DNA from: SAR202 cluster bacterium Io17-Chloro-G4
Lineage (GTDB): Bacteria; Chloroflexota; Dehalococcoidia; Lucifugimonadales; UBA3495
DNA length: 51,583 nt
Assembly (NCBI GenBank): GCA_002816455.1
Contig: MUCR01000045.1
Location: 1 to 51,583 of the forward strand
Reading direction: 5' to 3'
Position 1 is the stretch's first letter, and each line of letters starts with the position of its first letter. A model generated the notes under the pieces. That model saw only the letters and a list, made by a program, of their open reading frames with translations. It ran no database searches and was not told the DNA's origin. Shown one piece after another: positions 45,180 to 51,583 of this stretch. Made by a program: the position numbers and the translations under genes.

Positions 45180-47291
45180 TTAGCGTTCCAAGATAATGTT
45201 ACGCCACTGGTCCACAGAGGCACGCCATCCCGGCGGCACCACCGTAGTCGAGTCGTATTCTTCGATAATCAGCGGCCCACTGGCGCCGGAGCTTCCGCCG
45301 GAGCTTCCATTGGAACCGCCAGCCACACCACTGCGGTCCACGACTTTCGTGTCGAGCCAACCGTTGCTGGGACCGAAGTAGACTGGTCTCTCCGCCTGCC
45401 CGTCCTGGCTTGCCAAAGTTGGGATTTCCAGACGGTCGGGCACCCGCGAAACCGGGCTATGACCCCGGGCGATAACCCGCAGATTCACCAGTTGGTACGG
45501 GGCGTCGGTGCGGTAACCGAAGCTCTTTTCGTGCTCTTCCGCATACGCTTCACCCAGGGCGGTGATGGTCTGCTGCGTAACCTTTCCGGCTGGCATCATG
45601 ACCGTTAAATCGGATACTTGGCCCTCGTATTTCATGTCGACTTGGGTAACTACTTCCTGGTTTGAGTCATCGAAACCTTCCAAGCTAAGCTGTTTCCGTC
45701 CTTGCTCCCACAATCCTTCTAGCAAGTCGGCCAGATCGGGAACAATAAGTTCGTCAAAGGTCTTGAAGTAGGTCTGGACGAAGTGGTGCTCCACGTCAGC
45801 GACCAGCAACCCAAAGGAGCTAAACACACCAGGGAAAGGCGGCACCACAATGCGAGTGATATCCAGCATTTCAGCCAATCCGGCAGCGTGTACCGGACCG
45901 CCACCGCCGAAGGAAAACAATACGAAACGCCTGGGGTCGCGGCCCCGCTCACTGGATACAGCACGCAGGGCCCGGGCCATGTTGGAGTTAACCAGTAGGT
46001 GAATCCCGTGGGCTGCTTCAATATCGGAAATTCCCAATGGCGATGCCACGTTTCGAGACACCGCATCCACGGCCAGCTCCTTATCTAAGGGAAAGTCGCC
46101 GCCCAGCAGGTGCTTGGGGTTGAGATATCCCAACATGACGTCCGAGTCCGTGACCGTTGCGTCCCGGCCTCCTTGCTGATAGCAAGCAGGACCGGGCACC
46201 GCTCCGGAGCTCTGGGGGCCAACGCGTATTGACCCGCTGCTGTCCACTGAGGCGATACTACCGCCTCCAGCGCCCACTTCGGCCAGGTCGATGGATGGGA
46301 CCCGCAAAATATGGCCGGAGCCACGCAGCAGGCGATGCCCTACGCTGATGCCTCCACCCACCTCGTATTCAGGCGCTTGGAGTATTTCACGGTTTTCTAT
46401 GATAGATGCTTTGGCCGTGGTGCCGCCCATGTCCAGAGTCATCAGGTTGCCCATGCCCAGGCGGTTGCCCAGATGAAATGCGCCGACAACACCGGCGGCC
46501 GGGCCAGACTCGATGCAGTAGACGGGTTTCTCCATGGCGATGGCGGAAGTCGCCAAGCCCCCGTTGGATTGCATCACAGACAAGGGTACGCCCACGCCCA
46601 TCTCTTCCAAGCCTTTGGTTAAGCTGATCATGTAGCGCTCTACCACCGGACGAACGTAGCCGTTTATGACCGTGGTGCTAGTGCGCTCGTACTCCTTCAT
46701 TTCGGGAAGAAGCTCGCTAGAAAGGGTCAGGATGACATCGGGCAGCTGTTCCCGGACGACCTTTCCGATGTAGCGCTCGTGTTCCGGGTTTGCATAGGAA
46801 TGGAGCAAACACACGGCCACCGACTCTACCCCTGCCATTTTGATTTTCTGAACAGCCTCATCCACATCGGCAGTGTCCAAAGGCTGCAGCACCTCGCCCC
46901 GGAAGTTCAACCGCTCCCGGACCTCCAGTCTGAGTTGACGTTTTACCAAGGTCGGCGGTTTCTGATAGTAGAGGTCGTACAAAGTGGGGACCCGGTTGCG
47001 CCGCAACTCCAGGATATCCCGGAAGCCCTCCGTGGTGATTAAAGCGGTGGACGCCCCTTTTTGCTCGATGATGGCGTTGGTGGCTACGGTGAAGCCGTGG
47101 CTGACTTCCGACACAGAGCCCGGCGAAACGCCCAGTTCTTCGATGCAAGCATTTATGCCGTCCAAAACCGCCCGGCTGTAGTCGTCGGGTGTGCTGGCTA
47201 TCTTCTTGGCAAGGACCGTGCCGTCGCTGCCCAGGAAAACCACGTCGGTAAAGGTCCCGCCGATGTCCGCGCCAACTCTGTATTCAGTCAT
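45180..47291 (-). CDS. hyuA: Hydantoinase A / N-methylhydantoinase A family protein
   Basis: 703 residues. The actin-like ATPase phosphate loop GADIGGTFTDVVF is at the N-terminus; VSHGFTVATNAIIEQKG, RTSTTVINGYVRPVVERYM, LMTLDMGGTTAKASII and VLFSFGGGGPVHAAGLAE follow in family order. A Gly/Ser-rich linker (GGSNGSSGGSSGASG) lies before the C-terminal LIIEEYDSTTVVPPGW. Together with HyuB it should hydrolyse a cyclic amide at the cost of ATP. Own promoter at 47337-47365. Confidence 0.94.
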   Translation of the reverse strand: MTEYRVGADIGGTFTDVVFLGSDGTVLAKKIASTPDDYSRAVLDGINACIEELGVSPGSVSEVSHGFTVATNAIIEQKGASTALITTEGFRDILELRRNRVPTLYDLYYQKPPTLVKRQLRLEVRERLNFRGEVLQPLDTADVDEAVQKIKMAGVESVAVCLLHSYANPEHERYIGKVVREQLPDVILTLSSELLPEMKEYERTSTTVINGYVRPVVERYMISLTKGLEEMGVGVPLSVMQSNGGLATSAIAMEKPVYCIESGPAAGVVGAFHLGNRLGMGNLMTLDMGGTTAKASIIENREILQAPEYEVGGGISVGHRLLRGSGHILRVPSIDLAEVGAGGGSIASVDSSGSIRVGPQSSGAVPGPACYQQGGRDATVTDSDVMLGYLNPKHLLGGDFPLDKELAVDAVSRNVASPLGISDIEAAHGIHLLVNSNMARALRAVSSERGRDPRRFVLFSFGGGGPVHAAGLAEMLDITRIVVPPFPGVFSSFGLLVADVEHHFVQTYFKTFDELIVPDLADLLEGLWEQGRKQLSLEGFDDSNQEVVTQVDMKYEGQVSDLTVMMPAGKVTQQTITALGEAYAEEHEKSFGYRTDAPYQLVNLRVIARGHSPVSRVPDRLEIPTLASQDGQAERPVYFGPSNGWLDTKVVDRSGVAGGSNGSSGGSSGASGPLIIEEYDSTTVVPPGWRASVDQWRNIILER

Positions 47292-47336
47292 TCTGCTCTC
47301 GAGTTCGTATATCTAACGCCAATTTGAACTGGAGCG

Positions 47337-47365
47337 ATTATACCCAGGCGCTGAATGGGGAGCAA
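47337..47365 (-). promoter_or_regulatory. Promoter of hyuA-hyuB
   Basis: On the - strand, TTGCTC (complement 47360-47365), 17-nt spacer, perfect TATAAT (complement 47337-47342), ~45 nt before the hyuA start. The -35 is weak, the -10 strong. Confidence 0.55.
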
Positions 47366-47412
47366 GTCTGTGGGGAAGCCGAGGAGCATTGGGGATTCGG
47401 GAGAGGCAGACG

Positions 47413-47447
47413 GTAAAAAACATGCCGGCCATCACGACCGGCATGTT
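47413..47447 (-). terminator. Intrinsic terminator after the DUF3179 gene
   Basis: On the - strand a 10-bp stem AACATGCCGG/CCGGCATGTT with a 9-nt loop, then a run of T (complement of A at 47415-47420). It separates the lipoprotein/DUF3179 gene from the hyuA promoter. Confidence 0.88.
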
Positions 47448-47499
47448 CACTTGAAATTCCATCTGGGGCGGGCCACTGGATTTGGATCGAAAACCGGAG

Positions 47500-48543
47500 C
47501 TAACCAGCTCCCCGATATATCTCGGTATCGGGATTAAAAGCTCCCCAGGCGAACCAGAAGTGGTCACCGTGCGGGATCTTCGTCAGCTTAGCGCCCGCCA
47601 TGGGGCCGCTAACCGCCTGGCCTAAAATATTCCAGGTGCTGTTGGTTTCATTATCTATGAAGGCATCGCCCTCTGACCGGAAAGTTAGCTTAGTCCCATC
47701 CAGAGTAGCTTCAAACACTCCGGATGCTCCTATTTCATCGGACTCGCCAATCAGTAGGCCGTCCAAGGCGGACTTGGTCCCGGGCTTGAAGAAAACCGCA
47801 ACGTCTGTGCCGCCAACCGAGTAATTCACCGCCCGCTCTTTGTTCAGTATCGAAAATGGGAAGGCTGCGGCGGCATCGCCAATATTAAAACCGGCCACGC
47901 GCTCTTTGGGTTGCAACCTACCGTCCAAGGCCTGAACCCTGGTGTCAAAGAGGAACGGAGGCTCGTCAACACGATCGTACCCAACATAAGGGTTCTGACC
48001 GTAGGCCCGATCGAAACCGGTATCCCGGGATAGGACTGCGCCATCGGGATGGGCCGCAGCGAAGTCTGCAAAGGAAATAATTGATGCTGGGATAAATTTC
48101 AGTTTGGTGCCCGCGAGTTGTCCGACAATTCCCTCTCCAGTCAATTGCTGCCACCAGCTCTCGGTCTGCCTGTCCCACATAATCAGGTCGCTGTGGCGCA
48201 GATTTCCAGATACGCCGAAGTCGTGGACCACCCCATTTAGAGTCCGCTCGAATGCCAGAGCCGAGTTGCAGAGAGGGCAGAATGTGACCAATATCGGCTC
48301 GCCAGCCACTTCATCGTTCACGATTTCGTGCCAAGTCAGTATCTGCAGGGGATAGGCTTTGGCCACGCCGTTGCGCTCCAGGGCGATCACCGGTTCTAAA
48401 TCTTTTATCCAATCACTAGCTGATGCCGGTGTGGTGAAGTTGGGGTTGTCGATGGGCGGAATGCCGTCGCGACGGGGGTTGCCCGCTAAAATTTCAGAGT
48501 ACGGCACAGTGTGACGGCTAAAATCGGTGGTCCAAATCCGGGG
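47500..48543 (-). CDS. DUF3179 domain, 3' part of a frameshifted lipoprotein gene
   Basis: This frame encodes a complete DUF3179 domain: WTTDFSRHTVPYSEILAGN, RRDGIPPIDNPNFTTPASA, YPLQILTWHEIVNDEVAG, the Cys motif TFCPLCNSALAFER, SGNLRHSDLIMWDRQTESWW and a C-terminal HGDHFWFAWGAFNPDTEIY. There is no start codon near its beginning; the frame runs open upstream to 48711 but those 57 codons are out-of-frame reading of the neighbouring gene's linker. The upstream gene reads into this domain if one C is removed from the C6 run at 48540-48545, giving SVRFDP-RIWTTDFSRHT. I treat the two as one gene. The CPLC motif suggests a metal or redox site; function unknown. Confidence 0.8.
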   Translation of the reverse strand, partial: PRIWTTDFSRHTVPYSEILAGNPRRDGIPPIDNPNFTTPASASDWIKDLEPVIALERNGVAKAYPLQILTWHEIVNDEVAGEPILVTFCPLCNSALAFERTLNGVVHDFGVSGNLRHSDLIMWDRQTESWWQQLTGEGIVGQLAGTKLKFIPASIISFADFAAAHPDGAVLSRDTGFDRAYGQNPYVGYDRVDEPPFLFDTRVQALDGRLQPKERVAGFNIGDAAAAFPFSILNKERAVNYSVGGTDVAVFFKPGTKSALDGLLIGESDEIGASGVFEATLDGTKLTFRSEGDAFIDNETNSTWNILGQAVSGPMAGAKLTKIPHGDHFWFAWGAFNPDTEIYRGAG

Positions 48544-49963
48544 GGTCGAAGCGGACGGACTGCAAATTTCGTTCCCAATCCGGGTCTGGTTCAATCTGCC
48601 CCGTAGCCGAGGAACCGGAGGTTTGTTTGCCGCCGGAGTCTTGGCTGGAAGATGTCTCGCCGGAGGACGGATCACTGACGGCCAACCGTGCGCCTGGAGT
48701 GCCCTTGGCATACATGACGCTGCCCCTCACTCCCGGGCTACTCTTAGCTGATACGTCGGCGAAGGTAAGGTGTAGGACCCCGTCTTCGTCGATGCCCATG
48801 GACACTTGCTGACCCCAAGGCGTGCCGTTGGAAGTAAAAGCGGTTTCCGATAGCCATTGGCTGCCGTCCCAGACGGCAAGCTTGACCACATCTTCATCGG
48901 AGTAGGCCACGATGGGATTATCGTCGGCATCCAAAACGACGGAGCTGGTCTTTCTGGCGCCCAAGAAGCCGGTGAACACGTTTTCCAATTTGTCCACACG
49001 CTGAATATCCCATTGGGCACCGTCCCAGCGAGCAAATTTGATGTACCCACTGGAATCGCCGTCGGGCTGGTAATAGCTGATCACCGGGTTGTCCTGATTG
49101 TCGATGGCGATGGAGGCATACCGGCCCACATCCCCCTGGCTCTCTACCGTAGAGACCGCCCATCCGTTGCCGTCGTTTATGGCGTACTTCAGGTCTTTCT
49201 CGCCGTCATCAAACCACACAACGTGAGGCCGGTCTTTGGAGTCCAACGCAACGAAGCTACCGAATTCATAGGGTTCTGGGCCGCTGCCTACAGATTCAAC
49301 GCTCCAACTTTGACCGTCGAAAGTAGCGTATTCCACTCCCGAACAGCTGCCGAACTGGGAAGGGTCAATGGACACTATGTGAGGGCGGCCCGAGGAATCT
49401 ATGGCCAGGTTGTTGTCCCACCCGTCGTGGCCGGGATGCCCGATGGTCTCAACTTGCCACTGGCCGTCTACCAATACAGCGTATGCCGCATCCTCGTTAT
49501 CGTGGTCGTGGTAGGAAATCTGGGGTATCCCGTCTCCGCCTACCTGAATATCCAGCGGTCCATAAAAGTAACCGGTGGAGATTGTGGTGATGTCCCATGC
49601 GTCCCCATTGGGAATGGCGTATTTCACAAAGCCCGGCATGGCTTCCAGCATGTAGGCGACATGGGGCACGCCGTTGCCGTCCACTGCAATGGACGGCTTT
49701 GCTCCGTTGGTATCAATGGTGTCGAGTTGCCAGGTGTATCCGGTGACTGTGCCGGTGGGCTCATCGCCGGTTGCCGGCGCGGGAGTTTCCGCCGTCGTCG
49801 TTTGTCCGGAGGGCGTCCCGGTGGAGCTGGGTGAACTGGTAGCAGCAGGGACCGATGTGGGACTGGGCGCCTGAGTGGACTCTGAGCCGCCCCCGCAGGC
49901 GGCAAAAAGAAACAGGCCCGCAACCATCGCAATTCCCAGTACCCAGAAACGTTTGATCCTCAC
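48518..49963 (-). CDS. Lipoprotein with propeller-like repeats, 5' part of the frameshifted gene
   Basis: I start at GTG 49963, 7 nt after GGAGGAAAC; a TTG at 49978 is also open. The product begins MRIKRFWVLGIAMVAGLFLF-AAC-GGG, a signal peptide with a lipobox, then a Ser/Thr/Pro/Ala-rich linker, then about seven ~45-residue repeats of the form SIAVDGNGVPHVAYM, LAIDSSGRPHIVSID, VALDSKDRPHVVWFD, IAIDNQDNPVISYYQ, VVLDADDNPIVAYSD, MGIDEDGVLHLTFAD. Such repeats form beta-propellers. After a second Ser-rich linker, LQSVRFDPP runs out of frame and stops at 48518; the continuation is in the DUF3179 frame. Outer-surface, lipid-anchored. Confidence 0.82.
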   Translation of the reverse strand: MRIKRFWVLGIAMVAGLFLFAACGGGSESTQAPSPTSVPAATSSPSSTGTPSGQTTTAETPAPATGDEPTGTVTGYTWQLDTIDTNGAKPSIAVDGNGVPHVAYMLEAMPGFVKYAIPNGDAWDITTISTGYFYGPLDIQVGGDGIPQISYHDHDNEDAAYAVLVDGQWQVETIGHPGHDGWDNNLAIDSSGRPHIVSIDPSQFGSCSGVEYATFDGQSWSVESVGSGPEPYEFGSFVALDSKDRPHVVWFDDGEKDLKYAINDGNGWAVSTVESQGDVGRYASIAIDNQDNPVISYYQPDGDSSGYIKFARWDGAQWDIQRVDKLENVFTGFLGARKTSSVVLDADDNPIVAYSDEDVVKLAVWDGSQWLSETAFTSNGTPWGQQVSMGIDEDGVLHLTFADVSAKSSPGVRGSVMYAKGTPGARLAVSDPSSGETSSSQDSGGKQTSGSSATGQIEPDPDWERNLQSVRFDPPDLDHRF

Positions 49964-50164
49964 CAAGGTTTCCTCCAATTTAATTGGTTATGTCCGTTGC
50001 ATAGGGCCGCATGCGCTGCCACGAGAGCCATCGGACGGGAGTACGACGGTCACCACCAATCAGGCTATTTTCGACCGCATATTTTAGGATGCGCCCGCTG
50101 TCGAAAAGTTGCAAAGAAGGAAAATCTCAAGGTAATTAGTCGGGATAAGGGCCTTGGGTTTTTT

Positions 50165-50500
50165 CTACTGGGTAGGCCGTTCCGCCAGGGTGAGTTCCGT
50201 CGTGCGTTTCTCATCCCTTCGGTAATAAACCACGGTGATCGTCTCTCCGGGCGGATGTTGAACCAAGAACTTGGACATCTCCCCTGTATTAGATATGGAC
50301 TCTTCACCCATTTCAACTATTACGTCTTCCGGCAGCAAACCGGCTAGATCGGCTGGCATCCCCTCCGCCATTCGAACGATAACAATTCCATTCTCCACTG
50401 GGACACCGACCCGGCCTGCCAAAGCGGGGGATAGATTTATGGGCGAGATGCCGAGGAATCCCCGGTCGACGTATCCCCTAGCTTTCAGTTGATCGACCAC
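50165..50500 (-). pseudogene. PDZ-domain part of a broken HtrA-type protease
   Basis: Same frame as the protease part, directly after the in-frame TAG at 50504-50506. It starts FVVDQLKARGYVDRGFLGIS and holds a PDZ domain with NGIVIVRMAEGMPADLAGLL and VIVEMGEESISNTGEMSKFL. In intact HtrA proteins the linker reads like VVDQLI between protease and PDZ. Without readthrough or re-initiation this domain would not be made as part of the protease. Confidence 0.8.
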
Positions 50501-50503
50501 GAA

Positions 50504-51169
50504 CTAGGCGTCGTCGATATTTATGGCGAAGCCAATCCCCTGGCTGCCTGGGATCACCGCAGTGTTGATCCCAATCACTTCTCCTTTATTGTTGGACAAT
50601 GGCCCACCGCTGTTGCCTGGATTAATCGAAGCGTCCGTCTGGATGAGGTCGACCATCGTGGTCTGAGCATCCACGGCAATAGACCTGCCTAAGGCGCTCA
50701 CTACGCCTTTGCTCACAGTTGGACCGCCCGGTAATCCCAATGCATGGCCAATGGCGATGACGTCTTGACCCACCAGCAGGTCCGCCGAGTTACCCAATAC
50801 CGCCGGTTGGAGACCGTCCGCCTGGATCTTGATAACAGCAGTGTCAGTGCTAGCGTCTCCGCCAATCAATTCGGCCGGAAAAGTTTGCCCGTCATTCAGC
50901 GTCACAGTAATGACTTGGGCATCTCTAATCACGTGGTTGTTGGTGAGAATGAAACCCTCTTCGTCTAGCAAGATACCGGTTCCCACGCCCATGCTGGGCA
51001 CCGCTTGGTTTATGGCGCCCATGGCGGCAACCTCGGTCACTATCTGCACAACTGAAGGTTTTAGTTTCTTGACCACTTCGATCGTTGGCAGTCCATCCTT
51101 AGTGAGGCCATCGCTAATGACTGATTCGCCTTGGGGTTCCGCGCTGCTCTGCAGTGGGCGTGGCACCAT
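50504..51169 (-). CDS. Trypsin-like (HtrA/DegP-type) protease domain, ending at an in-frame TAG
   Basis: The catalytic triad of the S1C family is visible: His in FILTNNHVIRDAQV, Asp in GGDASTDTAVIKI, Ser in DASINPGNSGGPLSN. The chain ends at ...GFAINIDDA with TAG, and the same frame goes on with VVDQLK and a PDZ domain, so a single sense-to-TAG change explains the split. The N-terminus is also disturbed: ATG 51169 gives no signal peptide, while a perfect lipoprotein leader lies upstream in another frame (51242 on). Normally a membrane-anchored periplasmic or extracellular quality-control protease. Confidence 0.82.
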   Translation of the reverse strand: MVPRPLQSSAEPQGESVISDGLTKDGLPTIEVVKKLKPSVVQIVTEVAAMGAINQAVPSMGVGTGILLDEEGFILTNNHVIRDAQVITVTLNDGQTFPAELIGGDASTDTAVIKIQADGLQPAVLGNSADLLVGQDVIAIGHALGLPGGPTVSKGVVSALGRSIAVDAQTTMVDLIQTDASINPGNSGGPLSNNKGEVIGINTAVIPGSQGIGFAINIDDA

Positions 51170-51242
51170 TGCCGCCGCAAGCGGACAGTATGATGAGGAA
51201 TGCCAAGATTGTTACAACGCTAAACGCCGATGGTTTAAGCAT
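51156..51242 (-). other. Out-of-frame lipoprotein signal peptide of the broken HtrA-type gene
   Basis: ATG at 51242 (AAGAGG 8 nt upstream) encodes MLKPSAFSVVTILAFLII and LSACGGNGATP, a clear signal peptide with lipobox LSAC. It is offset by one base from the protease frame; removing one C from the CCC at 51156-51158 would join it as ATPLQSSAEPQG to the protease. Not seen as a separate gene. Confidence 0.7.
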
Positions 51243-51434
51243 GGTCAATGCCTCTTTCTTAGTCCAAGCCTAATGCCATATCCGGTCTGAGACTTGATGC
51301 ACATGGGGGCGTGAGTAGAGAGACGGTGTGAACTGCAAGAATGCCAAACTAAGACAAATTCCGATTACTCATACAGTCTAACCGTTGGGAATTTGTGAAT
51401 GTCAATCGGAGTGATCAGCTGATTAGGATATTGC

Positions 51435-51465
51435 AAAAAAAGAGATTGACCTTACGGTCAACCTC
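51435..51465 (-). terminator. Intrinsic terminator after tRNA-Ala
   Basis: On the - strand GAGGTTGACC-GTAA-GGTCAATCTC, a 10-bp stem with a tetraloop, followed by seven T (complement 51435-51441). It lies 21 nt after the tRNA 3' end. The space between it and the HtrA-type leader holds a TTGACA and TAGACT pair (complement 51400-51405 and 51375-51380) with a poor 19-nt spacing. Confidence 0.92.
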
Positions 51466-51486
51466 TAATGGCTCAGGATTTTGATG

Positions 51487-51562
51487 TGGTGGAGCTGGAG
51501 GGGCTCGAACCCTCTACCTCTTCAATGCCATTGAAGCGCTCTCCCAGCTGAGCTACAGCCCC
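51487..51562 (-). tRNA. tRNA-Ala(GGC)
   Basis: 76 nt with encoded CCA. Acceptor GGGGCTG/CAGCTCC (one G-T), D-arm GCTC-AGCTGGGA-GAGC, anticodon arm CTTCA-ATGGCAT-TGAAG with anticodon GGC, T-arm GAGGG-TTCGAGC-CCCTC. Decodes GCC and GCU alanine codons. All stems pair; no intron. Confidence 0.97.
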
Positions 51563-51583
51563 ACAAGTAGGCCTACGGCCTAA

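Noticed and set aside
48544-48711. ATG 48711 as the true start of a separate DUF3179 gene
   Set aside because: The first 57 codons are the shifted reading of the Ser/Gly linker of the upstream gene, with no signal peptide and no ribosome site that I can see; the C6-run frameshift explains the arrangement better.
48857-49834. 325-codon + strand open frame
   Set aside because: It is antisense to the lipoprotein with regular repeats; the translation has no recognisable domain and the repeat structure of the - strand explains the open frame.

Overview
The window looks like a chromosome segment (or contig end) of an uncultured Chloroflexota, most likely a Dehalococcoidia/SAR202-type lineage. The pointers are the gene order of the long ribosomal operon (adk-map-infA-rpmJ after secY; truA-rplM-rpsI after rplQ), frequent GTG/TTG starts, and an accessory part with a luciferase-like flavin monooxygenase, acyl-CoA dehydrogenases, an HyuA/HyuB pair, DUF3179 and Asp-box propeller proteins. 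This assignment is inference from gene content; no phylogeny was run.

Region 1 (1-20975, + strand) is one dense translation operon: the 3' end of rpsG, fusA, then rpsJ-rplC-rplD-rplW-rplB-rpsS-rplV-rpsC-rplP-rpmC-rpsQ-rplN-rplX-rplE-rpsZ-rpsH-rplF-rplR-rpsE-rpmD-rplO-secY-adk-map-infA-rpmJ-rpsM-rpsK-rpsD-rpoA-rplQ-truA, and rplM-rpsI behind their own promoter and a 19-nt tandem repeat. No tuf gene lies between fusA and rpsJ. The most unusual feature is the long acidic low-complexity extensions on L4 and S17 (C-terminal), L5 (N-terminal) and RpoA (C-terminal).

Region 2 (21000-31100, mostly - strand) is central metabolism: a phosphohexomutase, a divergent glutamate dehydrogenase, a KARI-like reductase overlapping an SCP2-like gene, and an S-adenosylmethionine cluster (mtnA-mtnP-rhodanese-ahcY-metK). 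A SAM-I riboswitch with its own terminator and promoter precedes mtnA, so the whole SAM/SAH/MTA cluster is probably under SAM feedback.

Region 3 (31300-39900, + strand) holds nicotinate phosphoribosyltransferase behind a promoter that overlaps a perfect 12-bp inverted repeat, a fused EtfB-EtfA electron transfer flavoprotein, a small HTH/PIN toxin-antitoxin-like pair, and an operon of two acyl-CoA dehydrogenases, a YHS protein and an isochorismatase-fold protein whose usual nucleophile Cys is Ser. The ETF is the expected electron acceptor for the two dehydrogenases. The region ends in repeats and a strong bidirectional terminator.

Region 4 (39888-51583, mostly - strand) is accessory: luciferase-like monooxygenase, GlcG/HbpS-type protein, a seven-Asp-box propeller flanked by palindromic repeats, HyuB and HyuA, a lipoprotein with propeller-like repeats plus DUF3179 split by a +1 shift in a C6 run, an HtrA-type protease broken by an in-frame TAG and a second frameshift, and tRNA-Ala(GGC) with its terminator. 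Three reading-frame lesions fall within the last 3 kb, which suggests either sequence error near a contig end or local gene decay.
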